Positions 25,449-33,826 of a DNA stretch of 64,000 nt are shown piece by piece. Each line of letters starts with the position of its first letter. Position 1 is the first letter of the stretch. The translations under genes and the position numbers were made by a program. This DNA comes from Pseudomonas fontis (GTDB lineage Bacteria > Pseudomonadota > Gammaproteobacteria > Pseudomonadales > Pseudomonadaceae). Where the stretch lies: NCBI RefSeq assembly GCF_028656955.1, contig NZ_JAMDGY010000013.1:1-64000 (forward strand), given 5' to 3'. The notes beneath the pieces were generated by a model. It was not told the DNA's origin. It saw only the letters and a program-made list of their open reading frames with translations, and did no database searches.

Positions 25449-25610
25449 AAGTAAGACGTAGATCAAGGAGCTTCAAAATCAACGTCGGTGAACCTGAAGG
25501 GCGACGATCCAGCGTGTCAGGGGAGCACTCTAGGGGGAGAGGATTAACCTGGCATTAATCAGCAAGAACCGTCGGCCTGTGCTTCGCGAATGGGGTATTC
25601 GCTGCAAGCC
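25421..25610 (-). ncRNA. Candidate small RNA (or long hmgR 3' UTR)
   Basis: On the minus strand a CTATTCT box at 25622-25616 resembles a sigma-70 or sigma-S -10 element. About 190 nt further the transcript would end at a strong hairpin with six Us (25448-25421). No ORF of note lies between. The alternative is that the terminator simply ends hmgR mRNA 250 nt after its stop. No known sRNA family is recognised. Confidence 0.28.
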
Positions 25611-25698
25611 AGGTAAGAATAGTCAGACCGCCGCGTCAGAAAAATAGCCCTTTGTGACAATCACTGTTGCGATTGCAGTAACAGTGCACCAAATCGGA

Positions 25699-26484
25699 TC
25701 ACTGTGCTGCTTCGTAGCCCATCCGCCAACTGATCGCCTGTGCCGTGGCCAGCAACTGCTGCGCAGCCGGGCCCTGCTCGTCAGCGTGGAAAATCGAGGT
25801 CGGCCCCACCACCGTCAGCACCGCGACAACCTTGCCCACCGCGTTGAACACCGGCGCAGACAAGGCGTCCACCCCCGGCATCAACAAACCATGCACATGG
25901 TGCAAACCCTGTTCGCGGATCTGCGCGAACAGCGCGTCGTAATGGCTGGCGCTTTGCCCCAGCACGGCCAGCTCTTCATCACGCAGTTCGATGGTTTCGC
26001 GCTCGGGCAGGTAGGCACCAAACACCAGCCCGGTGGACGAACTGAGCAGCGGCAATACCGAGCCGATCTGGGTGACCACCGTGACCGCGCGTACCGCCGG
26101 CTCGATATTGACCACGGTTGCGCCATGGTTGCCCCACACCGCAATGAAGCAGCTTTCGTTCAGGTCGTCGCGCAACTGCGACAGCGGCATGGCGGCCACC
26201 TTCAATACATCCATCCCGCCCAGCGCCGCCAAGCCGACGCGCAACGCCTCGCGGCCCAGGCCGTAGTGGTTGGTGGCCGAGTTCTGCTCGGCGAAGCCGC
26301 TGGCAATCAACGCTTGCAGGTAACGGTGGACCTTGCTCGCCGGCATCTGCACGTGGTCGGCCAGGCGTGACAGCGAAGTCGCCGGCGACAGCTGGGCCAG
26401 CGCCTTGAGGATGTCGGTACCGACCTCCGCCGAGCGGACCTTCTGTTTACCGTTGCTGTCGGCGGGGGGGCTGGCTTTGGCCAT
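25699..26484 (-). CDS. hmgR: IclR-family repressor of homogentisate genes
   Basis: IclR-type regulator of 261 residues, divergent from hmgABC, as HmgR is in P. putida, where it represses hmgABC and is released by homogentisate. The N-terminal winged helix lies at residues 18-80 (TDILKALAQLSPATSLSRLAD then MPASKVHRYLQAL), and the C-terminal effector domain includes SSSTGLVFGAY near residue 145. A seven-G run near the N-terminus (26464-26470) is in frame. Two matched palindromes in the intergenic space are the probable binding sites. Confidence 0.9.
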   Translation of the reverse strand: MAKASPPADSNGKQKVRSAEVGTDILKALAQLSPATSLSRLADHVQMPASKVHRYLQALIASGFAEQNSATNHYGLGREALRVGLAALGGMDVLKVAAMPLSQLRDDLNESCFIAVWGNHGATVVNIEPAVRAVTVVTQIGSVLPLLSSSTGLVFGAYLPERETIELRDEELAVLGQSASHYDALFAQIREQGLHHVHGLLMPGVDALSAPVFNAVGKVVAVLTVVGPTSIFHADEQGPAAQQLLATAQAISWRMGYEAAQ

Positions 26485-26539
26485 GGTGGGGAGGCTTCCG
26501 GGATTCAGGGGAGGGCGTCTTTATAGCTTGACGGTTATT

Positions 26540-26554
26540 CGTAATCAAATTACG
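26540..26554. promoter_or_regulatory. HmgR operator candidate 1
   Basis: CGTAAT-CAA-ATTACG is a perfect 6-3-6 palindrome, 55 bp upstream of the hmgR ATG and 105 bp upstream of hmgA. A second copy with the same half-sites lies 20 bp away, centre to centre, which puts both on nearly the same DNA face. Confidence 0.75.
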
Positions 26555-26559
26555 TTATG

Positions 26560-26574
26560 CGTAATGTCATTACG
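26560..26574. promoter_or_regulatory. HmgR operator candidate 2
   Basis: CGTAAT-GTC-ATTACG repeats the half-sites of the palindrome at 26540-26554 exactly. Paired sites in the divergent promoter region fit joint control of hmgR and hmgABC. Confidence 0.75.
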
Positions 26575-26659
26575 ATAACAATAACGCAGAAGTGCTGTCA
26601 GCGCTGGCAAGGCGAGCAGCCAACTGCCATAACCGGCCCTTTGGTGGCCTGGAGGCTCG

Positions 26660-27961
26660 ATGAACCTCGATTCCACGACTTCGCTCGCGTACCAGAGCGG
26701 TTTCGGCAATGAATTCGCCAGCGAGGCACTGCCCGGCGCCCTGCCGGTAGGCCAGAACTCCCCGCAAAAAGCCCCTTACGGCCTGTACGCCGAACTGCTA
26801 TCCGGCACTGCGTTCACCATGACCCGCAGCGAGCTGCGCCGTACCTGGCTGTACCGCATTCGCCCCTCGGCACTGCACCCGAAATTCGCGCGCCTGGAGC
26901 GCCAGCTGGCCGGTGGCCCGCTGGGCGCCGTCACGCCGAACCGCCTGCGTTGGAACCCGCTGGAAATCCCGAGCGAGCCCACCGACTTCATCGATGGCTG
27001 GGTCGCCATGGCCGCCAACTCGGCGTCTGAAAAGCCGGCCGGCATCAGCATCTACAACTACTGCGCCAACCGTTCCATGGAGCGGGTGTTCTTCAACGCC
27101 GACGGCGAGCTGCTGCTGGTGCCGGAGCAGGGCCGCCTGCGCATCGTCACCGAGCTGGGCATCCTTGAGGTCGAGCCGCTGGAAATCGCCGTGCTGCCGC
27201 GCGGGATGAAGTTCCGCGTCGAGTTGCTGGACAGCCAGGCGCGCGGCTACATCGCCGAAAACCATGGCGCACCGCTGCGCATCCCGGACCTGGGGCCGAT
27301 CGGCAGCAATGGCCTGGCCAACCCGCGCGACTTCCTCGCCCCGGTAGCGCACTACGAAGAGCAGCAGGGCCCGGTGCAACTGGTGCAAAAGTTCTGCGGC
27401 GAGTTGTGGGGCTGCCAGTTGCAGCATTCGCCGCTGGACGTGGTCGCCTGGCACGGCAACAACGTGCCGTACAAATATGACCTGCGCCGCTTCAACACCA
27501 TCGGTACGGTCAGTTTCGACCACCCGGACCCGTCGATCTTCACTGTATTGACCTCGCCGACCAGCGTGCCGGGCATGGCCAATATCGACTTCGTGATCTT
27601 CCCGCCGCGCTGGATGGTGGCCGAGAACACCTTCCGTCCACCGTGGTTCCACCGCAACCTGATGAACGAGTACATGGGCCTGATCCAGGGTGCCTATGAC
27701 GCCAAGGCCGAAGGCTTCCTGCCTGGTGGCGGCTCGTTGCACAGCTGCATGAGCGCCCATGGCCCGGATGCGGAAACCTGCTCCAAGGCCATCGCTGCGG
27801 ACCTGATGCCGAGCAAGATCGACAACACCATGGCCTTCATGTTCGAGACCAGCCAGGTGCTGCGTCCGACCCGCCATGCGCTTGAATGCCCGCAATTGCA
27901 GGCCGACTACGATAGTTGCTGGGCTACCTTGCCGAGCACCTTCACCCCGAATCGGAGATAA
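26660..27961 (+). CDS. hmgA: Homogentisate 1,2-dioxygenase
   Basis: Ring-cleaving dioxygenase of 433 residues that converts homogentisate to maleylacetoacetate in tyrosine and phenylalanine degradation. The length and opening ([19 protein letters not shown]) match the family. The non-heme iron ligands are in the C-terminal part, in the segments [16 protein letters not shown] near residue 330 and [13 protein letters not shown] near residue 360. It is first in hmgABC; hmgB begins two bases after its stop. Confidence 0.97.
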   Translation: MNLDSTTSLAYQSGFGNEFASEALPGALPVGQNSPQKAPYGLYAELLSGTAFTMTRSELRRTWLYRIRPSALHPKFARLERQLAGGPLGAVTPNRLRWNPLEIPSEPTDFIDGWVAMAANSASEKPAGISIYNYCANRSMERVFFNADGELLLVPEQGRLRIVTELGILEVEPLEIAVLPRGMKFRVELLDSQARGYIAENHGAPLRIPDLGPIGSNGLANPRDFLAPVAHYEEQQGPVQLVQKFCGELWGCQLQHSPLDVVAWHGNNVPYKYDLRRFNTIGTVSFDHPDPSIFTVLTSPTSVPGMANIDFVIFPPRWMVAENTFRPPWFHRNLMNEYMGLIQGAYDAKAEGFLPGGGSLHSCMSAHGPDAETCSKAIAADLMPSKIDNTMAFMFETSQVLRPTRHALECPQLQADYDSCWATLPSTFTPNRR

Positions 27962-27963
27962 CC

Positions 27964-29256
27964 ATGAATCAATCCGCCATTGCCCGCAGTTGGGTCGAGC
28001 ACGCCAACGGGCATAGCGATTTCCCGCTGCAGAACCTGCCGCTGGGTATCTTCAGCCGCGCCACTGAGCCACGCCGTTGTGGCGTCGCGATTGGCGATGC
28101 GATCCTCGACCTGGAAGGTGCGCTGGCTGCCGGCCTGTTCGATGGCGAGGCGCGTAGCGCTGTCGAAGCCACCCGGGGTGGTGCGCTGAACGCCTACTTC
28201 GCCCTGGGCCGTGGTGCGCGCGTGGCACTGCGTGAGCGCCTGTTGGAACTGCTGGGCGAAACCAGCCCGCACCAGGCCCAGCTCAAGGGCCTGCTGTATC
28301 CGGCTGCCGATTGCCAGTTGCACCTGCCGGCGCAGATCGGTGACTACACCGATTTCTATGTCGGCATCGAGCATGCGAAGAACGTCGGCAAGCTGTTCCG
28401 TCCAGATAACCCGCTGCTGCCGAACTACAAGTACGTGCCGATTGGTTATCACGGCCGTGCCTCGACCATTCGTCCGTCTGGCACCGACGTGCGGCGTCCG
28501 AAGGGCCAGACCTTGCCGGCCGGGCAGACCGAGCCGAGTTTTGGCCCGTGTGCACGCCTGGACTATGAGCTGGAGCTGGGCATCTGGATTGGCCAGGGCA
28601 ATGACATGGGCGATTCGATCCCGGTGGCTGAGGCGGGCGACCATATTGCTGGTTTCTGCCTGCTCAACGACTGGTCGGCGCGGGATATCCAGGCCTGGGA
28701 ATACCAGCCGCTGGGCCCGTTCCTGTCCAAGAGCTTCATCTCCACGGTTTCCCCATGGGTGGTGACGGCCGAGGCGCTGGCGCCGTTCCGTTGCGCCCAG
28801 CCGGCGCGTCCGGAAGGTGACCCGCAGCCGCTGTCGTACCTGCTGGACAAGCGTGACCAGGCCAATGGTGCGTTCGACATCGAGTTGGAGGTGCTGTTGA
28901 TCACTGAGCGCATGCGTGAGCAGAACCTGCCGGCGCATCGCCTGACCCTGAGCAACACCCTGAGCATGTACTGGACCGTGGCGCAGATGGTGGCGCACCA
29001 CAGCGTCAACGGCTGCCAGTTGCAGTCGGGCGACCTGTTCGGTTCGGGCACCTTGTCGGGTGCCAAGCCTGGCCAGTTCGGCAGCCTGCTGGAGATCACC
29101 CAGGGTGGCAAGGAGCCGATAGAGCTGGCCAGCGGCGAGGTGCGCAAGTTCCTCGAAGATGGCGATGAAATCATCCTGCGTGCGCGTTGCGTGCGAGACG
29201 GTGTGGCGTCGATCGGTTTTGGCGAGTGCCGGGGCAAGGTTGTTCCAGCGCGTTGA
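27964..29256 (+). CDS. hmgB: Fumarylacetoacetase
   Basis: Fumarylacetoacetate hydrolase of 430 residues that yields fumarate and acetoacetate, the last step of the pathway. The N-terminal domain (residues 1-115) is followed by the catalytic FAH fold with DYTDFYVGIEHAKNVG near residue 123, ending with LNDWSARDIQAWEYQPLGPF near residue 235 that carries metal-binding acidic residues. I take the ATG at 27964, right after the hmgA stop. It is not a frameshifted or truncated copy. Confidence 0.96.
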   Translation: MNQSAIARSWVEHANGHSDFPLQNLPLGIFSRATEPRRCGVAIGDAILDLEGALAAGLFDGEARSAVEATRGGALNAYFALGRGARVALRERLLELLGETSPHQAQLKGLLYPAADCQLHLPAQIGDYTDFYVGIEHAKNVGKLFRPDNPLLPNYKYVPIGYHGRASTIRPSGTDVRRPKGQTLPAGQTEPSFGPCARLDYELELGIWIGQGNDMGDSIPVAEAGDHIAGFCLLNDWSARDIQAWEYQPLGPFLSKSFISTVSPWVVTAEALAPFRCAQPARPEGDPQPLSYLLDKRDQANGAFDIELEVLLITERMREQNLPAHRLTLSNTLSMYWTVAQMVAHHSVNGCQLQSGDLFGSGTLSGAKPGQFGSLLEITQGGKEPIELASGEVRKFLEDGDEIILRARCVRDGVASIGFGECRGKVVPAR

Positions 29257-29268
29257 GAGGGCAGGGCA

Positions 29269-29895
29269 ATGGATCTGTTTACCTATTACCGTTCGACTTC
29301 GTCGCACCGGGTGCGGATTGCCCTGGCGCTCAAGGGGCTGGAGTACCAGTCCCTGCCGGTCAACCTGCTCAAGGGCGAGCAGCGTGAACCTGGGTACGCG
29401 GCGATCAACCCGCAGGGGCGGGTGCCGGCGCTGAGGGTGGCGTCGGGTGATGTGCTGGTGCAGTCGCCAGCGATCATCGAGTACCTGGAAGAGGCCTATC
29501 CACAGCCGGCGTTGCTGCCCGGGGACGCGGTGCAGCGGGCCAAGGCGCGCGGTGTGGCGGCGCTGATCGGCTGCGATGTGCATCCGTTGCACAACGTCAG
29601 TGTGTTGAATCAGTTGCGTCAGTTGGGGCATGACGAAGGACAGGTCAATCAGTGGATCGGGCACTGGATTGGCCAAGGGGTGGCCGCTGTTGAACAGTTG
29701 ATCGGGGATCATGGGTTCTGCTTTGGCGATGAGCCGGGGTTGGCGGATGTCTACCTGATTCCGCAGCTGTATGCGGCTGAGCGGTTTGCTACGGACCTGA
29801 CGGCCTTCCCAAGGATTCGGCGGGTGGCGGGGATGGCTCTGGAGCATCCGGCGTTTGTTCAGGCGCATCCTGCGGCGCAACCTGATTCGCCCTGA
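29269..29895 (+). CDS. hmgC: Maleylacetoacetate isomerase
   Basis: Zeta-class glutathione S-transferase of 208 residues that isomerises maleylacetoacetate to fumarylacetoacetate. The N-terminal thioredoxin-like domain has the conserved YYRSTSSHRVRIAL near residue 4 with the catalytic Ser, and NPQGRVPAL near residue 46; the C-terminal helical domain includes IGCDVHPLHNVSVLN near residue 98. It lies 12 bp after hmgB and closes the operon. Confidence 0.94.
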   Translation: MDLFTYYRSTSSHRVRIALALKGLEYQSLPVNLLKGEQREPGYAAINPQGRVPALRVASGDVLVQSPAIIEYLEEAYPQPALLPGDAVQRAKARGVAALIGCDVHPLHNVSVLNQLRQLGHDEGQVNQWIGHWIGQGVAAVEQLIGDHGFCFGDEPGLADVYLIPQLYAAERFATDLTAFPRIRRVAGMALEHPAFVQAHPAAQPDSP

Positions 29896-30031
29896 TTGGG
29901 GGGCAGCCATTTTGTGTGGGGGCTTTCGGGCCCCTTCCGCCTTTACGGCGGCTCACTTCTGACGGCGCCAAAGTGTGCGTCATGCATAGCAAAACCGCAC
30001 ACTGGGAGAGTGACTGTCTTGCACAACCTGT

Positions 30032-30127
30032 TGTAGCCGCTGCCGGCAGGCTGCGCTGGAGCCCGTGAGGGTTCCCCAAAGCGGCGCCTGCTATGCAGGC
30101 GAGCGCAGCCTGACGGCAGCGGCTACA
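30032..30127. repeat. 25-bp inverted repeat, TGTAGCCGCTGCC type
   Basis: TGTAGCCGCTGCCGGCAGG-type arm at 30032-30056 pairs with 30103-30127 over 25 bp with one mismatch. The sequence differs from the GTGGGAGCC REP seen elsewhere in this window, so it is a second intergenic repeat family. Confidence 0.75.
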
Positions 30128-30226
30128 TAGAAGCGATAGACCGTAAAGCAAGAGTGAAGCGAATTGTGCCGTTGATCTTATCTGTCGGCCCCGTCTTCCA
30201 GAGGCCGAATGGGGGGGCAGACCTTT

Positions 30227-30272
30227 GGTTACTTTGGGCTGGGCCGGCACACCGGCGTTTGCCAAAGTGACC
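30227..30272. repeat. Inverted repeat, GGTTACTTTGG type
   Basis: GGTTACTTTGG (30227-30237) pairs with CCAAAGTGACC (30262-30272) with one mismatch, with an inner GCCGG/CCGGC stem. I know this type of sequence as a recurrent intergenic element of fluorescent pseudomonads; that cannot be tested within one copy. Confidence 0.5.
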
Positions 30273-30297
30273 CGCCGTTCACGCCCCGCAAAAAACC

Positions 30298-31107
30298 TCA
30301 ATGCACAGAGGGCGAAGAAGCAGGCGGCAAGTGACTCAAACGCTCCGTCAACCGCAACTGCTGAATCGGATCATCACTCAACAACAGCGCATGTTCCAGG
30401 TCATACCGCTCGGCCTGTGGGCACCCCAACCGCTGATACAGCGTGGCCCGTGCCAAATAGTCACTGGCGCTGGGCGCCCCCAGCTGCAGCACCCGTTCGG
30501 CGTCCTTGAGCGCCGCCAGGTCATCATCATGCGTCGCATGCAATTGCCGTAGATTGCGCGACAGGCGCTGCAACATCTGTGGCGCACTGGCCGTCAGCAG
30601 ATGCTCTGCCGACAACGCCACCTGTGGCCCGAACTGCCGCCCCAGCAGCTCGCGACAATCGCTGGCATACAGGCGCCGCCCACCGCAGGGGTCCAGCAGA
30701 TGATCGGCCCCTGGCACCCTGAGCAGAAAATGCCCCGGAAAATTCACCCCCTCCAGCGGGATCGACAATCCCTGTGCCAGCTCCAGCGTCAATATCGCCA
30801 GCGTCAGAGGCTGCCCCCGCCGGCGCTGCATGACCTGATCAAGCAACGCCGCCTGAGGCCGTAGTGGGTGATACTCATCCTCCTGAAAGCCCATGGCACA
30901 CAGCTGACGCAACAGCGGCTGGGCCAGCTCGTTCAACGGCAACATCGGCAAGGCCCTGCTCACGTCTTGCCTCAGCGCATGCAGTTCGTCCAATACCTGG
31001 CGCGGTTGCACGCTGGCGTCATGTTCCACGGCCATCCACAACCCTGCCTCGAACAGGGCAACGGGGCTGCGATCTAGACAGGCCAGGCAGGCTTGGCGTG
31101 GGGTCAT
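30298..31107 (-). CDS. SirB1-family transglutaminase-like/TPR protein
   Basis: A 269-residue protein of the SirB1 family. The transglutaminase-like core is in residues 30-175 (MQRRRGQPLTLAILTLELAQGL, GVNFPGHFLLRV), where the usual catalytic Cys is replaced by a Thr/Leu-rich segment, so it may be inactive as in other SirB1 members. The C-terminal part is helical and TPR-like (near 195-255). The start at 31107 follows TTGGAG. Function unknown. Confidence 0.78.
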   Translation of the reverse strand: MTPRQACLACLDRSPVALFEAGLWMAVEHDASVQPRQVLDELHALRQDVSRALPMLPLNELAQPLLRQLCAMGFQEDEYHPLRPQAALLDQVMQRRRGQPLTLAILTLELAQGLSIPLEGVNFPGHFLLRVPGADHLLDPCGGRRLYASDCRELLGRQFGPQVALSAEHLLTASAPQMLQRLSRNLRQLHATHDDDLAALKDAERVLQLGAPSASDYLARATLYQRLGCPQAERYDLEHALLLSDDPIQQLRLTERLSHLPPASSPSVH

Positions 31108-31223
31108 GACAATCTCCAATCAAGCTTTTGTTTTAGCGCTGACACGGGCTTTCGTCCAGTGCCCCGGCAGGGAACGCGGCGCCGCCTATACTGGTGGGAG
31201 CACCGCGACCCGAGGGCTTGGCG

Positions 31224-32246
31224 ATGTTCGCTCTCATGCAAAGCACGCGCACCCAGTCACTGCACCTGTGTATCGATCCGGCCACCGGCTTGAAAGCCGT
31301 GATCGCGATCCATAGCGAGCAGCACGGCCCCGCTATGGGCGGCTGCCGCTACCTGGCCTACCCCGACGACGACAGTGCCATGAGCGATGCCGTTCGTCTG
31401 GCCCAGGGCATGACCTACAAAGCCGCATTGGCTGGCCTGCCGTTTGGCGGCGGCAAGGCCGTGGTCATCCGCAACCCCCACGTCGAAAACCGCGCAGCCC
31501 TGTTCGAGGCACTGGGCCGCTTCATCGATTCGCTGGATGGTCGCTTCATTGTCGGCACCGACAGCGGCACCTCGACCGTGGACATGGACTGCATCGCCCA
31601 ATCCACCCTGCACGTCACCAGCACATCGGCAGCAGGTGACCCGTCGCAACATTCAGCGATGGGGGTGTTTGCAGGTATTCGGGCCACGTCCATGGCCCGG
31701 CTGGGCAGCGACAATCTGGAAGGCTTGCGGGTGGCCGTGCAGGGGTTGGGCAATGTCGGCTATGCCCTGGCCGAACAGCTGCACGCTGCCGGGGCGGACC
31801 TGCTGGTCAGTGACCTGGACCCAGGCAAGGTGCAACTGGCGATGGAGCAGTTCAATGCCCACCCGATTGCCCCGGAAGCCTTGATCGGTACACCCTGCGA
31901 TATTTTTGCGCCGTGTGGGCTGGGTGCGGTGCTCAACGGCCAGAGCGTGATGCAGTTGCGCTGCGCTGCGGTGGCAGGTTCGGCGAACAACCAGCTGACC
32001 ACCCTGCAGATTGCCGACCAGTTGGAAAACCGCGGCATTCTCTACGCGCCGGACTACATCATCAATTCCGGCGGGCTGATTTATGTGGCGCTCAAGCACC
32101 AGGGCGCAGACCTGGGCTCCATCACGGCGCACCTGGCGCGTATTCCGTCACGGCTGACCGAGGTGTTTGCCCATGCCCAGGCCGAAAAGCGCTCGCCAGC
32201 GCGGGTGGCGCAGATGCTGGCGGAACGGCTGGTGTACAGCACCTGA
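31224..32246 (+). CDS. Leucine/valine/phenylalanine-type amino-acid dehydrogenase
   Basis: Glu/Leu/Phe/Val dehydrogenase family enzyme of 340 residues, oxidising a branched-chain or aromatic amino acid to the keto acid with NAD. The catalytic Lys is in PFGGGKAV near residue 77, the substrate region is GPAMGGCRY near residue 37, and the coenzyme motif is GLGNVGYAL near residue 175. The ATG at 31224 follows GAGGG. It stands near hmgABC, but no tyrosine-specific role can be read. Confidence 0.9.
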   Translation: MFALMQSTRTQSLHLCIDPATGLKAVIAIHSEQHGPAMGGCRYLAYPDDDSAMSDAVRLAQGMTYKAALAGLPFGGGKAVVIRNPHVENRAALFEALGRFIDSLDGRFIVGTDSGTSTVDMDCIAQSTLHVTSTSAAGDPSQHSAMGVFAGIRATSMARLGSDNLEGLRVAVQGLGNVGYALAEQLHAAGADLLVSDLDPGKVQLAMEQFNAHPIAPEALIGTPCDIFAPCGLGAVLNGQSVMQLRCAAVAGSANNQLTTLQIADQLENRGILYAPDYIINSGGLIYVALKHQGADLGSITAHLARIPSRLTEVFAHAQAEKRSPARVAQMLAERLVYST

Positions 32247-32263
32247 GGCGGCCCGTCTGACGC

Positions 32264-32809
32264 TTACGCCGCGACAACCGCGAGCGCAGTTTCCAGCACA
32301 CTGTCGATAAGGTTTTCGGGTTTGAACATGTTCGCGTGAACAGTTAGTCCCTCCAGACAGATGAATATAAATGCCGTCTTTTTCTCAATCTCAGCGCTGT
32401 TCGCTTCAATCAGGCAGTTGCGGATAAGTGCTTGAATGGACAGTTTATGGTTTCGCATGATCGCGGTAAATTCAGGGACGGAATTATTGAACTCTTCAGA
32501 TGCCTTGATGAACATGCAGCCGTTGAATTCCTTTGATTTAAACCAGCGTCGGTGCCATTCAAAAATAGCGCTGATTCTTTTGACGCCGCGGGTATGACCA
32601 TTTACATATTTGCAAAGATCGGCCATGAACAGTTCATCTCGAAGCTTTAATACTTCGGCAATTAACCCTTCTTTTGTACCGAACTGTTTGTACAGCGTCA
32701 TTTTTGCTACGCCAGACTCCGCAATTATTTTGTCCACACCCACGCTTGCGTAGCCATGCCGCGAAAAAAGACTCAGTGCAGTCGCGAGGATTTCATCACG
32801 CTTTGCCAT
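32264..32809 (-). CDS. TetR-family repressor
   Basis: TetR-type regulator of 181 residues. The N-terminal helix-turn-helix is at residues 6-52 (ILATALSLFSRHGYASVGVDKI, then AESGVAKMTLYKQFGTKEGL). The C-terminal ligand domain is diverged and gives no clue. It is divergent from the HPP/tautomerase/cupin genes with a 119-bp spacer that holds a perfect palindrome (32899-32912), so it very likely controls that operon. Base composition is lower in GC than the flanking leucine dehydrogenase gene. Confidence 0.85.
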   Translation of the reverse strand: MAKRDEILATALSLFSRHGYASVGVDKIIAESGVAKMTLYKQFGTKEGLIAEVLKLRDELFMADLCKYVNGHTRGVKRISAIFEWHRRWFKSKEFNGCMFIKASEEFNNSVPEFTAIMRNHKLSIQALIRNCLIEANSAEIEKKTAFIFICLEGLTVHANMFKPENLIDSVLETALAVVAA

Positions 32810-32898
32810 CTACAAATCCTATTAAGATTTAGTTATTAATAGATAAAATGAATTTATCATAATGCCATCACCGGGTATAGTTCGGCCGAATTTAAGGC

Positions 32899-32912
32899 AG
32901 ACAGGTCTGTCT
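32899..32912. promoter_or_regulatory. TetR-type operator palindrome
   Basis: AGACAG-GT-CTGTCT is a perfect 6-2-6 palindrome lying 17 bp before the ATG of the HPP gene and 90 bp from the TetR gene start. The position would let a bound repressor block the promoter or early elongation. A second palindrome, TTCGGCCGAA, lies at 32881-32890. Confidence 0.6.
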
Positions 32913-32928
32913 ACTTATGGAGGTGGAA

Positions 32929-33438
32929 ATGCTCAAGTTCATTGGGAAAATGGCAGGTGGAAGCCCTCTGCCACCTAGGCCAGCCGCAAGGATGGTGTGG
33001 AATGGTCTCATAGGTGGGCTTCTGGGCATTAGTGTGATTGCAATTTTGACACAAAGCTTTGGCTTGCCGTTCATGATGGCTCCTCTGGGGGCCACCTGCG
33101 TACTTTTATTCGCCGCCCCCGATGCGCCGCTGGCTCAGCCACGCAATGTGATTGTTGGTCATCTGCTGTCGAGTTTTGTCGGGATAGTGGTTGCCAAGTA
33201 CTTGGGGGTTACTCCGCTTTATATGGGGCTTGCAGTCGGCGCTGCCATCGCGTTGATGCAAGTTACCCGAACATTGCATGCACCGGCGGGAGCGGACCCG
33301 CTGGTTATTCTCTTGGCGGGGGGTGCCGACTGGGACTTTCTGTTTATGCCGGTCACTGTCAGTTCGGTGATTCTCGTTGCGATAGCGCTGGTGCTGAACA
33401 ATGCGAGCACTGCCAATAAATGGCCCAAATACTGGTGA
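32929..33438 (+). CDS. HPP-family membrane protein
   Basis: Integral membrane protein of 169 residues with about four or five hydrophobic segments (near residues 27-45, 50-65, 78-95, 98-115 and 135-155), HPP family. The motif that names the family, usually HPPxG, reads HAPAGADP near residue 117, so the first Pro is changed to Ala. Family members are proposed transporters of anions such as nitrite. ATG at 32929 has an excellent site (GGAGGTGGAA). First gene of the cluster; the tautomerase begins 5 bases later. Confidence 0.78.
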   Translation: MLKFIGKMAGGSPLPPRPAARMVWNGLIGGLLGISVIAILTQSFGLPFMMAPLGATCVLLFAAPDAPLAQPRNVIVGHLLSSFVGIVVAKYLGVTPLYMGLAVGAAIALMQVTRTLHAPAGADPLVILLAGGADWDFLFMPVTVSSVILVAIALVLNNASTANKWPKYW

Positions 33439-33442
33439 TGTC

Positions 33443-33826
33443 ATGCCGATTCTAAGCTTGGACTTGTCGTGCCCTGTCGACGTGGCGGTGAAGAACGTAA
33501 TTGCTAATAATTTGACAGTGCTGACCAACAAGATTCTCGGAAAAAACGCAGGGTTGACGGTTGTTAAAATTACCGACGCCGGCACATATTGGTATGTGGC
33601 CGGCGAGGTGTACGAAAACCGTCAGGTGTTTTCACTGGACATAAAGATCACTGAAAAAACCAATGATCCGGTAGAGGTTCATGCCTGGATCGGCGCAGTC
33701 TATTCGATGCTTAGGTGTGAGCTGGGCATGAAAAGCGGCGCGCCAAACTATATTTCGGTTACGTGTTTGGATGGCCGATTCTGGGGCTACGATGGAACAA
33801 CACAAACAGCAAGGAATGCACAATGA
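33443..33826 (+). CDS. Tautomerase-superfamily protein
   Basis: A 127-residue protein beginning Met-Pro-Ile-Leu, the hallmark of 4-oxalocrotonate-tautomerase/MIF-type enzymes that use the N-terminal proline as base or nucleophile after Met removal. The length is that of the longer members (about 115-130 residues) rather than of the 62-residue 4-OT type. The rest is diverged. It overlaps the cupin gene by ATGA. Expected chemistry is keto-enol tautomerisation, decarboxylation or dehalogenation; substrate unknown. Confidence 0.68.
   Translation: MPILSLDLSCPVDVAVKNVIANNLTVLTNKILGKNAGLTVVKITDAGTYWYVAGEVYENRQVFSLDIKITEKTNDPVEVHAWIGAVYSMLRCELGMKSGAPNYISVTCLDGRFWGYDGTTQTARNAQ

Larger units (their letters stand above)
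25305..25698. other. Intergenic region with REP pair, terminator and possible sRNA
   Basis: The 394-bp gap between the convergent SDR and hmgR genes holds an inverted REP pair, a strong minus-strand terminator, and about 250 bp between that terminator and the hmgR stop. No protein gene is visible. A small RNA on the minus strand is one reading of this layout. Confidence 0.5.
29896..30297. other. Intergenic region rich in dispersed repeats
   Basis: The 402-bp gap after hmgC has a small hairpin CCGCC-TTTAC-GGCGG (29937-29951) that may terminate hmgC, then two different inverted repeats at 30032-30127 and 30227-30272. A long open frame on the minus strand runs across it, but it is made of these repeats and I judge it spurious. 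Confidence 0.6.

Noticed and set aside
29789..30301. A 170-codon open frame on the minus strand between hmgC and the SirB1-type gene
   Set aside because: It overlaps the end of hmgC and is formed by intergenic repeats; its translation shows no domain and is the type of spurious frame often seen over these repeats in fluorescent pseudomonads.
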